DNA of 64,000 nt, taken from Fasciola hepatica. Lineage: Eukaryota > Platyhelminthes > Trematoda > Plagiorchiida > Fasciolidae. Where the stretch lies: positions 558,001 through 622,000 of the forward strand of contig CANUEZ040000105.1 in assembly GCA_948099385.1 (NCBI GenBank). The letters are read 5' to 3'. Shown one piece after another: positions 24,585 to 36,588 of this stretch (its first letter is position 1; the number at the start of each line of letters is the position of its first letter). Made by a program: the position numbers and the translations under genes. The notes under the pieces are model-generated. The model was given only the letters and a program-made list of their open reading frames with translations. It did no database searches and was not told the DNA's origin.

Positions 24585-25926
24585 GAATGGGCTCTTTAAC
24601 TGTTGTAGCCCTGTTTCTTAAAAACACGGATGACGGTAACCCAGGATTTCCCTTTTGTCTGGAGAATGTTCGAAAGGAAGGGTTCGGTTCTTTAGCCATC
24701 GGTCCTTCTAAATAGGTAATTTAAAATATATCAGTGGCCGTATTTGGGCGCCCGAACAACTTCGGAGGATGAACACTGCCAAAACCGTTTGCCTTTGAGC
24801 AATAATTGCTCAAAACTGCACTAACCGTCTCGGCAGATCAGTGTCTGTGATGAAGCTGTTTCCATGATTTCAAAAGACCAAGGCCTCATATTCTCAACAT
24901 AACAAGCTCGACCATATCAGAGACAGACCCAGCCATGTGAACACGAAGGTTCACGGAAGAGAATCGACGACCACGGTAACCCCACAGAAAATCGCGTAAC
25001 CTGGTTGGGTTGAACTGACATTGACGAACGCACAATATCCAAATTACATATGCTCGCCAAGCATGTTCAGATGAAAGAAAATAGTTTTGCTTCGCTCAGC
25101 AGAGAAGGCCACGACCGATAAAAATCATGCCAAGAATGAGACGATAGGAATATTCTTTCTGTCCCTAGATTGTACACACGCACGCAAACAGTCAAATGCA
25201 CTCACCCAGTCATTCAGCTTTCAGCCGACTCCTGGCTGCTCCGTTGTCTTTGTGACGGAACTGAGCACGTGGGTTTTGCTTTGTCTCAGTCACTCACGCT
25301 TCCATATGTTTCACATGACGTGTTTATAAAGTGTGTGTGGCGTTGGACTTTCAGGAGTTCCATATGGAAGGCACGGCACTTAGTGGAATTTGCAGTATTT
25401 TATCAACTAAAAAGCATGGAAACAGTGTGTTGCGAATTCGGATCTCCCCAAAAAGACTACATTATTTTTGGACATACTGTACAATGCGGATGGTTTGTTT
25501 TGAAGGATTTCAGATCTACGTGTGCAATTAAGTGATGTGAACTTTATCATAGAAAAGTGGAGCTTTGTTTGTGAAAAAGCTGAACCATGAACGCTAATGA
25601 GTACGGTCACAAACAAGTCTCTCAGAGTTAAACATGGTTTGAGAAAACCATAGAACAAACACCATTTGTCTACACAAATGTATCTTGAGCGTAAGCACTC
25701 GTCCGATGCATCTGTCGACAGTGTACACAGTATGCATCAGTTGACTTCGTTAGACCAATAATCCACGGCGATACTGTGGAGAGTACCTTGCATGAGAGAT
25801 TTTGCTTTGAAAATAGTTCATTAAAATAAATTCAACTTCCACTGAAGAGAGGCATATTTTTGTACCCCTTAATTCATGGCACTGGTGCACACTGCTTTGG
25901 ATTAGATATACGCTTAGTGAACTCAC
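24585..25926. other. no gene seen
   Basis: Overlapping plus-strand frames at 25087-25535 lack motifs and splice signals. Confidence 0.4.
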
Positions 25927-26047
25927 ATTCAAGCCAAGCTTTACCACAATGACGGATTTCACGGCAGAGTAACGCACAAACGTCTTCAGAGTCTTCAGTT
26001 ACGAATGCTTCCGTTAAACTCGGTAGGAAAACTATGAACTTATCCAT
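25927..26047 (-). CDS. candidate orphan exon, unknown protein
   Basis: On the minus strand an ATG at 26047, preceded by an AACCAAG that could serve as an acceptor, opens 40 codons. The frame ends at a strong GAAT|GTGAGT donor (phase 1). The peptide (MDKFIVFLPSLTEAFVTE then DSEDVCALLCREIRHCGK) has a protein-like composition, alternating hydrophobic residues and possible helices. I recognise no family, and no partner exon was found. It is kept because of the consensus donor and the unusually protein-like frame, and it may be chance. Confidence 0.25.
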
Positions 26048-28019
26048 CTTGGTTTGAAATGAATCAATTCGTAATGATTCCCATTTCAAATTATTCCGTG
26101 GAGTGGAACTCAGTCTGGGAATATTGATTCAGTACCCTCAGAACGGTCTAGGTTTACTGTGAGTTACGGAGCCAATAGTTGGCTTTCTGTGGTTACAATG
26201 AGTCTTCTTTTACTGGATAGCCTAACGCATTGGCAAAACGTCATTAATGATGTAGCTACATTTCATCTGAAGATCGTGGATAGCACTAACTTCCCCGTAT
26301 CGGTTTTGTGTAAGCGATATATGTTATGCTATGTCAAATGAAGGAAATACCCCTGTATATCTGTCCCTTGGAAGAGAATGACTGCGGAAGTTGGGTTTGC
26401 TTGCTTCCACCGTAGGCGTCACTTCCCGTTTATTCTCCGATCTCGAAATCAAACAGTTAAGAGACTAGGGGTGTCTACTCATCAAATTTACAGCAACGTA
26501 TGCATGCAAGAGTATTATGCTGATTCCCAAATATCTCCAAGACGGCTGAAAAAATGGGTAAACCTGCACATGCCTATGCATACAGAGGAGTTTTGTTGTT
26601 AAATTGGCGTTGAACTCAGCATTCTCGATCGATCTTTTGTGTTGGTGTTGCTAATCCCTGATTAGAGCCTTTCCATTTCGTTTAGGATTCCGATCTGTAC
26701 AATGTAGTACATTGAGAGCATGTGGCATGTTTGTTACGGGGAAAACGTATTGTTTTGACGACTGAATTACATTGTCAGTATAAGATAAACAGTACAAAGG
26801 AGGTGTATAGAGTGCTTTCACAATTCATATATTGGACGGTATATATTCGCTCGGACAGATGCACTTGTGAGCCACGACCAAAATAAAATGAAATAAGTAT
26901 GAAATAAAGTGCATTGATAAACCTATACCCTCACTGTGAGACTATCTATTGGTGAAAAATCAGTGCACGGGTCAAATGAACTGTTCCAATTTTATTCGAT
27001 GTATCAGGCCCAATTCTTCGTCCATCGAATTACATGGGCGTCGCTGGTACACGAGTTGGAATCCAATTACCCTTTCATTCTTTACTGATGAATAAATCAG
27101 GTGCATCACATTACACGCGCAATAGCGTTGGGAGAATGCTCAAAATCAGATTTGTCTTGTGGCTTTGAATTTTGGAATTCCATTTGTTGAGGGTGACAGG
27201 AATTATACTCATATGAGTGACACCAAAGGGCTGGACTGTGCTCCAGATATAAAATGGGAATGAAAACCAGTTTTCAGTTTACAAATGTGCGTAGTGAATT
27301 GTTCGGTCGGTCCTACTGAAAGTTGGCCAAACCTGCACGCTCAGATCAGAATGTATCAGGGACGGTTATTATCACAGTGGGAGTAGAATGGCATTTTTGA
27401 ACAAATTCTAACCTCGAATACGGAATCAAACGCTAACGTAGTTACTTGTTTTGATTGGGCATTTCAGCACCAGATTATCTGTTTATGTGGGATGAAGTCC
27501 ACAGCACTCTAGAGGATGGCATGATCAAGCAGTGGGGTCAATCTGTTAGGCCCACTTCTTGGTTCCCTCCAATGAAAGACATCAAATACGCATGATCATG
27601 GATTATAACCAAAACATGATTCGATTCACGTATTATGACGGTCCCTTTATTTGCACGGATTTCGCTCTTCGTGAAATTCTGTCCCCTAAACCGTGAAAGT
27701 ACCTATCACCAAACTTAAATCAAATCTGAAATAAATACATTCGTACTGCTTCGAAGTTTGCCGAAAGTTAAATCAGCTTTTTCCTATTCCGTTTGAAGTC
27801 ACCAATGTTATGGCTTACTCTCAGCGAAATCCCAATAAAACTTTCAACAAAGAAAAAATAAACTGGTAATTTTTTGCTCGTGAACAATGTGATAATCTGG
27901 AGTACAGAATAAAAGACGATGGCCAAAACCAGATTTTTTGTAGTTTCAGTCAAATAATACGGTCTTACATTTGACAAAACATCAGTACAAAAAAATGCCA
28001 TTTTCGGATTTTAGGTTTT
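26048..28019. other. no gene seen
   Basis: No motif recognised; only short frames. It may be intron or intergenic. Confidence 0.4.
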
Positions 28020-28400
28020 AAAGGGGCTGTTTGACTTGACACAGAGAGACTCAAACCCTTGAGGTACTTAGTCCCTGCTCAAAATATCAAAGATCAAGAT
28101 CTCGGGAAGACCAGTGTGCCTCTGTTTTTGAAGATAGACACCTCAGATGTTGCCATCATTGCTACACTCAAACAAAACGGTACTCTTGTGGCAATTTTCT
28201 CAAGACCGTACACGGCTATTGTGCAGTCATTCCAGATATCACCATTTTCAGGAAACATCCCAGAATCCGAGGGAGACTCGTATGGTTCATGTCGATCGCT
28301 CCTCAAAACACACTTCAATTTCTGGGTGAAGTGCGGTGAGAAATTCCGCAATGTATTGTGTGTGCACAGGTCAAACGTGATTTTTACAAAACTCCGGAGA
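28020..28400 (+). mobile_element. Ty3/gypsy RNase H remnant
   Basis: A plus-strand frame reads VPLFLKIDTSDVAIIATL then KQNGTLVAIFSRPYT. This matches the start of the gypsy-type RNase H ('PFVLxTDASDVAIGAVLxQNGxPVAFFSRxL'), with the first catalytic Asp kept in DTSD. Downstream, where EKEA...W..YL is expected, similarity fades through frameshifts. A nearby segment, KNAKGTETRIMCTLVDFD, may be the later 'RWxLxLxxFxF' block. There is no RT, integrase or LTR near it, so it is an isolated fragment. It differs from the gypsy RNase H at 38.5-38.9 kb (VYTDSSDVGIGAEL) and so belongs to another lineage. Confidence 0.6.
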
Positions 28401-29754
28401 GTCTATAAATAAAAGAGGTGCAAAATGACAGAATCTGTTGTATGGATTTTGGAGAACTCTTGTGTCCTTACCGTTCTCGTACAAAAAACGCTAAAGGCAC
28501 TGAGACTCGTATTATGTGCACTCTTGTTGATTTTGATTTCAATCAAGTAATCAAATATGGGTTTGGAAGAGTAGATGTTATATGAAAAACTAGATTTCCC
28601 CATCCAATGACAACGAATCTTTACACACTGGTCAGTCATAAGAAAAATGAATCTGTATGTGTAGAATTGTTGAGTCATGGGGAATAATTTGCAGTAACCA
28701 ATTACATGAAAGTGGTGTACAGTATCGCTTTTAACTGGTTGCAGATCGATTGGTTAATTGAGCTCTTGTCTGAACAATGAAACGGGTCATCTGTTGGCAA
28801 TGAGCCGTACCCAATCCCTTACAGCCACAATCTACTTTCATCACTATATAATATTTATAAAAACACCTGCTGAATTCAGAGACCTCATCTGATTGAAATC
28901 ACGGAAATCCGTTCGAGGAATCTGCACACATTACTTTTTGTGCAAATTCTGCACGATTGTGTTTGCCTAACAAAATAATAACTAATTTATTAAAATTCAT
29001 TTGTATCGAACAAGGACTCCTGTTGTAGATAGCTGTAGCCTGAAATATTTGCATAATGATAATGTTACTGGCTGTAGACTTTCCTCAAACCGAACTCCTA
29101 GACGATTCGAGTTTCCGTATCGATATGTTTATCGAAGATTTGTCCTCGTGATCAAGTGATAAGGAAGGCATGAAGAATGGAGAGAATTGTACGAGTTGAA
29201 TCGGAACACAGGAATAGTACAACAAAAACTCATTACGCCTACGCAAATTTGCTCACTTTACACTCTGTGCGCCCTCATCGATCAACAGAATCCTGTTTCA
29301 CATGCCATTGAGGCACACAACATAAAACGGTCTGTGTTGAAGACACACCATTGGGTTACACTGAACAACTGTGACCTCATAAGAACCCCGTCTAAACTGA
29401 GCTGCACACTGGAGATCAATTTGTGGCAATAATTCGATTCAGCAAATCTGAATGCTAGATTTGTTCAATTATTTGAGAAAGGACTTTTCAACCTTTCATC
29501 TCCTGGGTATTTGCGTGAGATCAACCATTGGATTTCTCTTTGGAGTAGGACTGGGTGATTTGATGTGAAAATGTAATTTGGAAACCGGTGCTATTGTGGC
29601 TGCCGATTGATTCCATGAACAACGGTATAATAAAAACAATTAACATTTGTGCAGTTATCCAGCTATTAAGATTCCCTAACCGTTTTGATCATTCCGTTAC
29701 CAGTGTTTGCATTAGAAACGTGTTTAGTTCAAGCAGAATTTCATCCTCCCAAGT
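28401..29754. other. no gene seen
   Basis: May include trailing, unrecognisable parts of the gypsy fragment up to about 28560. Nothing else found. Confidence 0.4.
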
Positions 29755-29870
29755 CCAAACCGGTGATGGTAAAACGATCATCATAATGGAATTTCAATCC
29801 TGCTGTCCCAGGTTCGAATCCCGCTCCGGCCTCCTGTCACTTTCAAAATGGCAACTTCTTATTGGCCTCG
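29755..29870 (+). repeat. tRNA-derived SINE, same family as 58.1 kb
   Basis: A perfect B box GGTTCGAATCC (29811-29821) follows a decayed A-box segment ATGGTAAAACGATC by about 35 bp. The copy at 58.1 kb shares the A-to-B interval (GATCATCAT..TGGA.TTC) and a 3' unit reading TCACTTTC...TGGCA.CT, in the same orientation. Two copies with shared non-tRNA tail sequence support a SINE rather than a tRNA gene. Confidence 0.55.
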
Positions 29871-32694
29871 ACTTCCTTCCTGAAATAGTGGACTTGTATC
29901 CTATAGAAGGTGGTAAATAGAAATATGGAGTCATCAGTTGATAGATATACACTAAGAGCTCCACATCATTATCTTTACCTACAAGCTCCGTCAAATACAC
30001 GTTCGAATCGATGAGGTTGAATGTTCAAACCCCGCAAGAGCACTAATCTGAACCCGGATATTTTCCCACCTACACCTTTTCATTTGTTCACATCGCAACA
30101 TGAAACTTTCAATTTGTCATCTCATCTACACACCTTCCACTGTCCATTTCATTCTAAGTATGCACGAATCAAGATGAGCTGCAAGCATTTCCGGTATCGG
30201 CTTTGCATGCCGCTGAAACAGAAATCAATATGATCAGTGTAGTGCGCAGACCTTAGTGGTAGGAACCAAGACACTGAGAGCGGGATCGGTGAATACTCCA
30301 TTTGGCTTAATTAGGGTGGTAGATAATGGGTTATCCAATAAGAACTCCACATGAATTTTTTTCTTTTGCTTGATAAAGAAGTACGAGGGCAAATAATGCA
30401 TATCGGGTTGCTGAGTGATCATTCCACTCTCAGTAGTTCCACTTTTCTCATACGTTAAGTGGATTCCATGTTGACTGAACTCGAAATACCTCACCCTCTG
30501 TCACAGAGATCATACAGTTCGAGCCAAATTTGGCAAAGCACTAAACATGTTTGATGGGCATACAAATATTAGAGCTGCTTGAGGCACAAACGATAATTCC
30601 TAATCATCAACCAATAAGGACGGAGAGTTTGACTCCAGCTAGAATGTCAACAGTTTCGTTGCCATTCGAATAACACGAAATATGGGAAATGAGGACCTGT
30701 TCCTTCAAGCGCTGTTTGCCAACTGTTTCAAGCCTGGATGAATGTGCGTTATGTCATGACTAGTGAATTCATCAAACTGCATAATTTTAAACCACATAGT
30801 TGCACAAAATTCACTTTCCTGAACAAGCCAATTAAACTGTGAGCCATTTTGTGTCAACTGTGAATTCTGCCTGTTAAAATATTCATTCTATTACTCATGA
30901 TAATCCTCATATTGGCGTTACTATTAGTCCTAAAATGATTTTACATTTGTCTCTCTCTCGATGTACTCTTCGACATACTACCGATTATACTGGACTTCAT
31001 TTTCATAACTCAGAATTAAATGTTTTCTTGACTCCTCAATCGTTTCACCGAATGGCAAATTAGCTCGTTTTCATTAATCTATAAGCGCTTCATTACATCA
31101 CAATATATTATGACAAATTGAATGTTATATCACCGTTGTTCTCTACCATTTCCATTTTTGTCTAATTGGTCCCATCTCTCAACTTGCTGTTATGAATCGT
31201 GACTTATTTGCTTGATTCTAAATGAATAAAAGTGAGCTTATTCCCCAAGTCTGTGTCCTCCTAATATATGCTTTCTTCAAGCTAACCCCGAAGCTCTCAT
31301 TTATCTATTCCATTTTCAAAGATTTGTATGAAGCAGTTCAATCATTCCCCATCTCAAGCCCATCTGATCACGCCAAAACTATGTTTTGAGACATTAATTT
31401 TGATCGTCATATTTGATTCCAGTCATTTCAATGTTGCATTTCTCAACCACTAAGCGTTCGAGAATATTGTGAGCATCTCTATGAGAGAGAGTGTGTGCAG
31501 CTAAATTGGCTATTTGTGAAAGATTTCGTCAATTTGAAAGGCCCTTAACCAGCGAGACTTGTTGTCCATTGAAGTCAATTTACATTCGAGGTATCTGTTT
31601 GGCGTCTTCTTAAGTGAAAATATTCGGACAATGGAAGCAACACTCTCCCATTGTATGAGATAGTTCACTCGTAAATTTGAAACCACTGATAGATTTCAAG
31701 GTAAAAACACTGGGCTGCCATCACTCACAAAACGATGCTATTTCATATTTATCCAGGTCCGTCTTATCGACTCATGACTGTAACGGCAATCCCCTATGCG
31801 TGCGTTTCGGTATTCAATCATCCCGACAGAATTTTACTGCTGACAACACTAGAAAATGCGACCAGACCTCCACTACACTTATCAATTTCGAGACTATATC
31901 ACTATAAAGTACCTCAGTCATCGTTCTCAGTCAAATTTATCAGTCTCCGAGTGTAAGCAGTGGTCATTTTACGAAATGATAGATCACGATTCAATGGTAT
32001 CCACCGCGTACATTTATGTCGCTATATTCCTGTGAGGAAATGTTCATCGTGTGACACATATTGCACTAATATTCTGTCGGACATGGTTCTTTCTCTGCAC
32101 ACGCATTTCACCTCTGGTGTATCTTCCTGATGTAGGATATCCAAATCAAGTTGTTATACACGTGGGAGATTGATCACTGTTTATCTGTTGTATACCATTT
32201 TTGAGATACGTCTACAGTCCACCTTTGATGACGGACAGAATCCGAAAATTCTCTCTTGTAGCGCCGATTTCGTTAACACTCCCTCGTTACTGTTACTTGA
32301 ATCCAGCATAATCATTCTGATTTTCCAACTGATTAAATGACAAGTGCATACGTATTGACGAGCAATATGTCGGAAATCCATCCCTTATATCGCACACAGG
32401 GACCTCATTGAAGGTACATAGTGTCATCTCTGTGTAAACATTCTAAACTGCGTTGATTCATTCCAGATTTTGCTCCTATAAATGTATTCTGTCCGTTTCA
32501 ATGAATATCTGCTGATAACATACAACTTTCAATTTCGAGATCAAAACAACGTGGTGAACAAGCTCGCTTTCAGTTATTCGTACTCATACCAATATATAAC
32601 ATTAAATATGACTAAAACCAACAAAGAGGATGATAATCAAAAGCTCTCTGTGCACATGTGTGTGTATGCATGTGAAACTGATAAGAGCGAAGAA
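29871..32694. other. no gene seen
   Basis: On the minus strand 30494-30234 is open for 86 codons (for example HVEFLLDNPLS) with a fairly protein-like composition, but no family or good splice pair was found. The rest is short frames only. Confidence 0.35.
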
Positions 32695-34097
32695 TGCTCG
32701 ATTGTAGTAGATACCAAAGTTGATCCAAATGCACTACTTAATAGATTTAACACAGCCCATCCAAATGTTCAATTCACTTTGAAATAAGAAGAAAACAGTC
32801 TAACTTACTTAGATGTTTGCGTAAGCCGTTAAAGTGATGGTTCCGTTCAGTTGTCAGTGACAAGAAAGCAACTTGGAACGGTCAATACATTTGTAATGAC
32901 CTCGATCGTTTTGAGAGAATGACTATTTTATGGACACAATTTTGGATCTATTTTCTCTACGATCTTTCCTGACGTTTGACACTGACCTCGTAGTGTTCTC
33001 CGGTTGCGTACGAGTTTACTGGACTGAATTTTCTGAGGTTTCTGTCGACCCCGTTTCAAAATCACTTTCACTTTCGGTCGTTTGCCGGTTGAAGACGCTC
33101 GCGGTTCGCTTCCTGCACAGCCGTCGAGCTTCGTTCGTTTTCCGTTCGGTGTATCCTCGTATCGATACTGTTTCGGTACCACGATATATAGGATACACCT
33201 CGCATCTGTATACCGACTTGCGTCTCCTCTATTCGTCCGATAGATGGGATATCGTTGGTATTTCGCTGCTAGACCCAGAAGGAGAAACGTTCACCAGCCG
33301 CTCCCGAACATCTTCCATACATTAATTTTCACAGTTTCGTACCGCTCAAAGTAAAGAGAAATCTAGTGCGTTGCATGGGTAATAGAGCAAGAAAAATATG
33401 CACAGAAGACTCAATAGAAAAGCAACTTCGTTTTCCGAGGAGTGTTTTCCTAGAAAACGGCTATCCTGAACGGTTCATTGACAAGACGATGCAACGAAAT
33501 GAAGATAGGCCAAGACAGAAAGTAGTCGAAAAGAAGCCCGTATTTGTCCGTTTACCATTCAAAGGAGATACGGAAACTGAAGTTATTCAACGGAGACTAA
33601 CAGGAGCAGTCAGTAGAACATTCTACGCTGCACAATTACAAATTATGTTCGAGTCTAAACCGATCGTGTGTTTTCGACTGAAGGATAAAGTGCCAGATTC
33701 TGCAGCATCTTTTTGTGTGTATTCATTCACCTGTTCCTGTGGAACCAGGTACGTTGGCCGCACGACCAGTCGCTTATCCGAACGTGTTCGTGAACACCAC
33801 CCGGCTTGGTTGAACACTGGAGCAATTAAGACAATTACGAGTGCTGTGTGTTCACACCTTGTTGAGTCAAACCATTCCGTAGAATTGATAAACGCTTTTC
33901 GCACAATTTACAAGGTTCGGGGCAAGCAATCAAGACTTGTCAAGTGTCGCATCTTAGCCACAGCCGAAGCCCTGAGCATTCGACTCTACAATCCTCCCCT
34001 GTGCGCTCAGAAACAATTTGTCCAAGCACTTAAACTTCCATGGCCCACTTCTTGTTCCCGAACACGTGTGCAACCACTCGAACATTCTTCGCTGTGA
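32695..34097 (+). mobile_element. Penelope-like element copy 1: 5'-truncated, RT end plus GIY-YIG endonuclease
   Basis: Upstream member of a head-to-tail PLE pair. Similarity starts abruptly just after the RT catalytic motif (VVDTKVDPNALLNRFN then TAHPNVQFTL), so the copy is 5'-truncated. It continues with NSLTYLDVCVSR and WNGQYI, is interrupted by the 32892-33317 insertion, and resumes NFHSFVPLKVKRNLVRCM. From 33366 a 243-codon frame is open to the natural C-terminus. It holds the RT-endonuclease linker, the GIY-YIG core (VYSFTCSCGTRYVGRTT then RLSERVREHHPAWL), the AEALSIRL glutamate block and the ending LKLPWP. The endonuclease looks intact in this frame, while stops and a frameshift break the RT part. 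PLEs are an ancient retroelement class using RT plus a GIY-YIG nuclease. Confidence 0.85.
32892..33317 (+). mobile_element. LTR-like insertion (TG...CA) with 6-bp target duplication, nested in PLE copy 1
   Basis: 426 bp beginning TGTAATGACC and ending ATCTTCCA, flanked by TACATT on both sides (32886-32891 and 33318-33323). Removing it and one TACATT restores the conserved PLE RT reading ...GQYI|NFHSF..., which proves the boundaries from the protein side. TG...CA ends and size fit a solo LTR. On the plus strand GATATATAGG near 33183 could be its TATA box, giving a likely plus orientation. The overlapping open frames inside it on both strands are probably incidental. A non-LTR origin is possible, since there is no second LTR or internal sequence. 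It is not recognisably related to the solo LTR at 24.15 kb. Confidence 0.7.
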
Positions 34098-34238
34098 TCA
34101 ATTTCACATGCGTACACACACACGCACGTGCACAGACAGATTTGGATGATCATCCTGTTTGTTGGTTTGAGTCATATTTAATGTTATGTATTGGTATGAG
34201 TACGAATAACTGAAAACGAGCTTGTTCACCAGGCTGTT
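34098..34238 (+). repeat. PLE tandem junction
   Basis: The 141 bp between the stop of PLE copy 1 and the start of copy 2. It has a CA-rich segment (ACACACACACGCACG) also seen after the PLE at 42 kb (minus), so it is PLE 3' UTR. It also holds a 12-bp palindrome GGATGATCATCC (34144-34155) and the ATGAGTA..GAAT...TGAAAAC leader-like block shared with 4.03 kb. No hammerhead ribozyme core (CTGANGA...GAAA) was found in it. Confidence 0.55.
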
Positions 34239-35160
34239 TTGTTTTCAATGTGTTCTGTGGGATTCTTCGTACATTTGAAACAGGCCAAAGACCCAGCCGT
34301 ACTTCGTGAACTAAAGGGATACGTTAAGTTTTTTACGAAACTGGCCCTGGCAAAGGCTCGTTTTCAGTTTATCGATGAGTGCATATCTAATTCAGAATAT
34401 CCCAAACAATATCAAACTCTTCTGAGGAGAAATCGGATTACGATCACCACTGTGTCTTTGCGTCGCCAAGCGCTTAACGAGAGAGATACCATGTCAAGTC
34501 GCGTGCCAGAAATGGAGCGTCATTTTGTGAAGTCGTGTCAAGTGCTGGACGAGCTGACCCCAGAAGAAAGGAATAAGTTCTTTGCTTATGTCCAGTCGAT
34601 AGTTGACAGGCAAGTCGAGCAGGTGTGTGCCAAACTACGGAAACGCGTCAATCCGAGAAAACCGGCTGGTGAGTTCCCTTCAGATCCGAAAAGATTGGTC
34701 CATAACTTGTCGTCTGTAAGTCTGGATAAGACATTACTTGAGATGTTGTCGCTAGGACCAAAATTTTGCTGTCCAACCAGTAAAAACAAACAATTGGATA
34801 TGGAGGTTGAACTTGAGAGCCTATTTGATCAACTATCCGGTCTCGTTCCGTCCTCCTCATAGGAGTTAGATAAGCTCAAATCCACTCTTGTGAACGCGTG
34901 TTATCAATATCGTGAAAATAGACTATCGACGAAAGGATTAGTAACGTTAGAGCACCTAAACCGTCTTAAAGAATTTCAGGCTAACAAAGAAATAATGTTG
35001 TCAAGACCAGATAAAGGAGCGGGTATTGTAATCCTTAATAAATCGGATTATATAGAGAAGATGAAGACGATATTGAATGATGTCTCCAAGTTGCATCTCA
35101 CACTTTCGCCGGTGAACAGTTTGAAGGTATCATTGGACCAACTATGCAGAAGACGCATTC
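34239..35160 (+). mobile_element. Penelope-like element copy 2: N-terminal domain and start of RT
   Basis: The 5' part of a second PLE in the same orientation as copy 1. The first frame (207 codons) contains LRRNRITITTVSLRRQALN, an acidic helical stretch (ERNKFFAYVQSIVDRQVEQV) and PSDPKRLVHNLSSVSLDK, which match the N-terminal domain of trematode PLEs. A single TAG at 34861 splits it from the next frame, which continues in the same phase with CYQYRENRLSTKGLV and MLSRPDKGAGIVILNKSDY. The last is the diagnostic PLE fingers motif (KxDKGxxxVVxxKxDY). Similarity fades after about 35160, before the RT palm, so the copy is broken or diverged beyond recognition there. Together with copy 1 it reproduces the tandem 'pseudo-LTR' layout described for Penelope elements. 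Confidence 0.82.
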
Positions 35161-36547
35161 ATCAATGTCCGAAGCACTCTTCTATTTTGGTAACATTTAG
35201 AAAATATGGAACACCTTCTGATAGGTACCCTTATTTTCCTAGTGCTTTGTTTGACGTTTGTCTCGGTTGCCAACCACAATCGGCGATTTGATTTCATTTA
35301 ACGATATATGTTCCAAATTTAAACCAACGTTCTTGTTACTTTCATCCATAGAACACTCAATAATTCGAGTTATGAAGAAAGTCCCACCGCTGACTGTGTT
35401 CATATGCAGAAAATGTGGAATACTCTTTTATGTTCAACTTCAATTTTCGAGTGATCTGTTCGACATTCAACTCGTATGTCAGCCAAGATCCATTGAGCTG
35501 TCTGACCGACCCCTTAACATGTTATTAATTAATAGTTTGCCTTTAGGGAACACAATTAATAATTGACCTGTTTTCACTTGAGAATACCTACGGGTTCAGC
35601 ATGAGAAAGTTAGTAGAACAAATGAATAGCACATATAAAAATCGTACCCTAGATTCGAGGATGCTAATTCAGACCACTCCAAGGACACTATCTATCCATG
35701 GTACCCATTGATGCATGCTACTCTTTGATCAGATGAAATTAATAAAAAAGAAAATTTCCTCGACCGCGGTCTGGTTCATAGCACACAGCGAAATAGCCTC
35801 AAGATTAAAACACATACCTTATAATGCTCAGCTGAATTTCATCCAGAATGAGGTAAGATCAGAGGCCGTATTACCCATACTTCTATACATCTAGTCGGTC
35901 AGAAGCTTGAATTTCGATACAACCATTTACCGAGTTAGCAAATCGTTCTGAAATACTCATGGATCACAAATATCCTGCGTCCGTAACTCCTCCATTTTGT
36001 ATGCTGTATGAGCACCAGTAATCCTCGTAGATTGGAAACAACATCAAAGTTATTTTGTTTCCGAGGAATGACACCGGAAATATTTTCTTCTCCATTTGAA
36101 CATCAGAGCAAACTTGAAACTACATATAAGGACATCCAATTTAGTGCTTACGAATTCACCATCTACAAAGATAACTTTATACAGTAGTTTTATTCATTTT
36201 TGCCCGAAAAACAAATTGCATGGACTCCTGTTTCCTAAAATTGGGGCTAGCATTGCATCTTTACCATATATCTCATCGCATAGAACATCAGGGTGCCCCC
36301 TCATTTGCTGGGCTCCAATTCGCTGTGAATTTAGTCACTTCATTCCAGGAATTGTTCGAGCTACGATTGAATGTCTGACTCATAGCAGCTGATGATTTTT
36401 AATCGTCCGTTCATTATCTCCGAATTCAGATAATAAAATTCTTTCTCGTTCAATCATTTTCAAGGTACACTTTAGCCTAATATCATCTGAGACGTTATTG
36501 TACGTGCTTTTGCAACTCTAGTCTCATGGTCTGGTAAATTCGTATAT

Positions 36548-36549
<2 letters not shown>
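35161..36549. other. no gene seen; possibly decayed PLE
   Basis: Two segments, near 35190-35280 and 35395-35480, both contain a RKYG/RKCG...ALFD/DLFD...QP pattern and may be duplicated debris of the PLE. I could not align them to RT motifs. Nothing else recognised. Confidence 0.3.

Positions 36550-36584
<35 letters not shown>
36550..36584. repeat. (TA)n microsatellite
   Basis: About 35 bp of TA dinucleotide. Confidence 0.93.

Positions 36585-36588
<4 letters not shown>

Noticed and set aside
32928..33325. Open frames of 84 and 131 codons on opposite strands
   Set aside because: Both lie within the LTR-like insertion and have no domain; GC-richer composition explains the lack of stops.
33623..33904. 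Minus-strand frame of 93 codons
   Set aside because: Antisense shadow of the PLE GIY-YIG endonuclease frame.
34098..34238. Hammerhead ribozyme expected in PLE tandem junctions
   Set aside because: No CTGANGA core on either strand in the junction.
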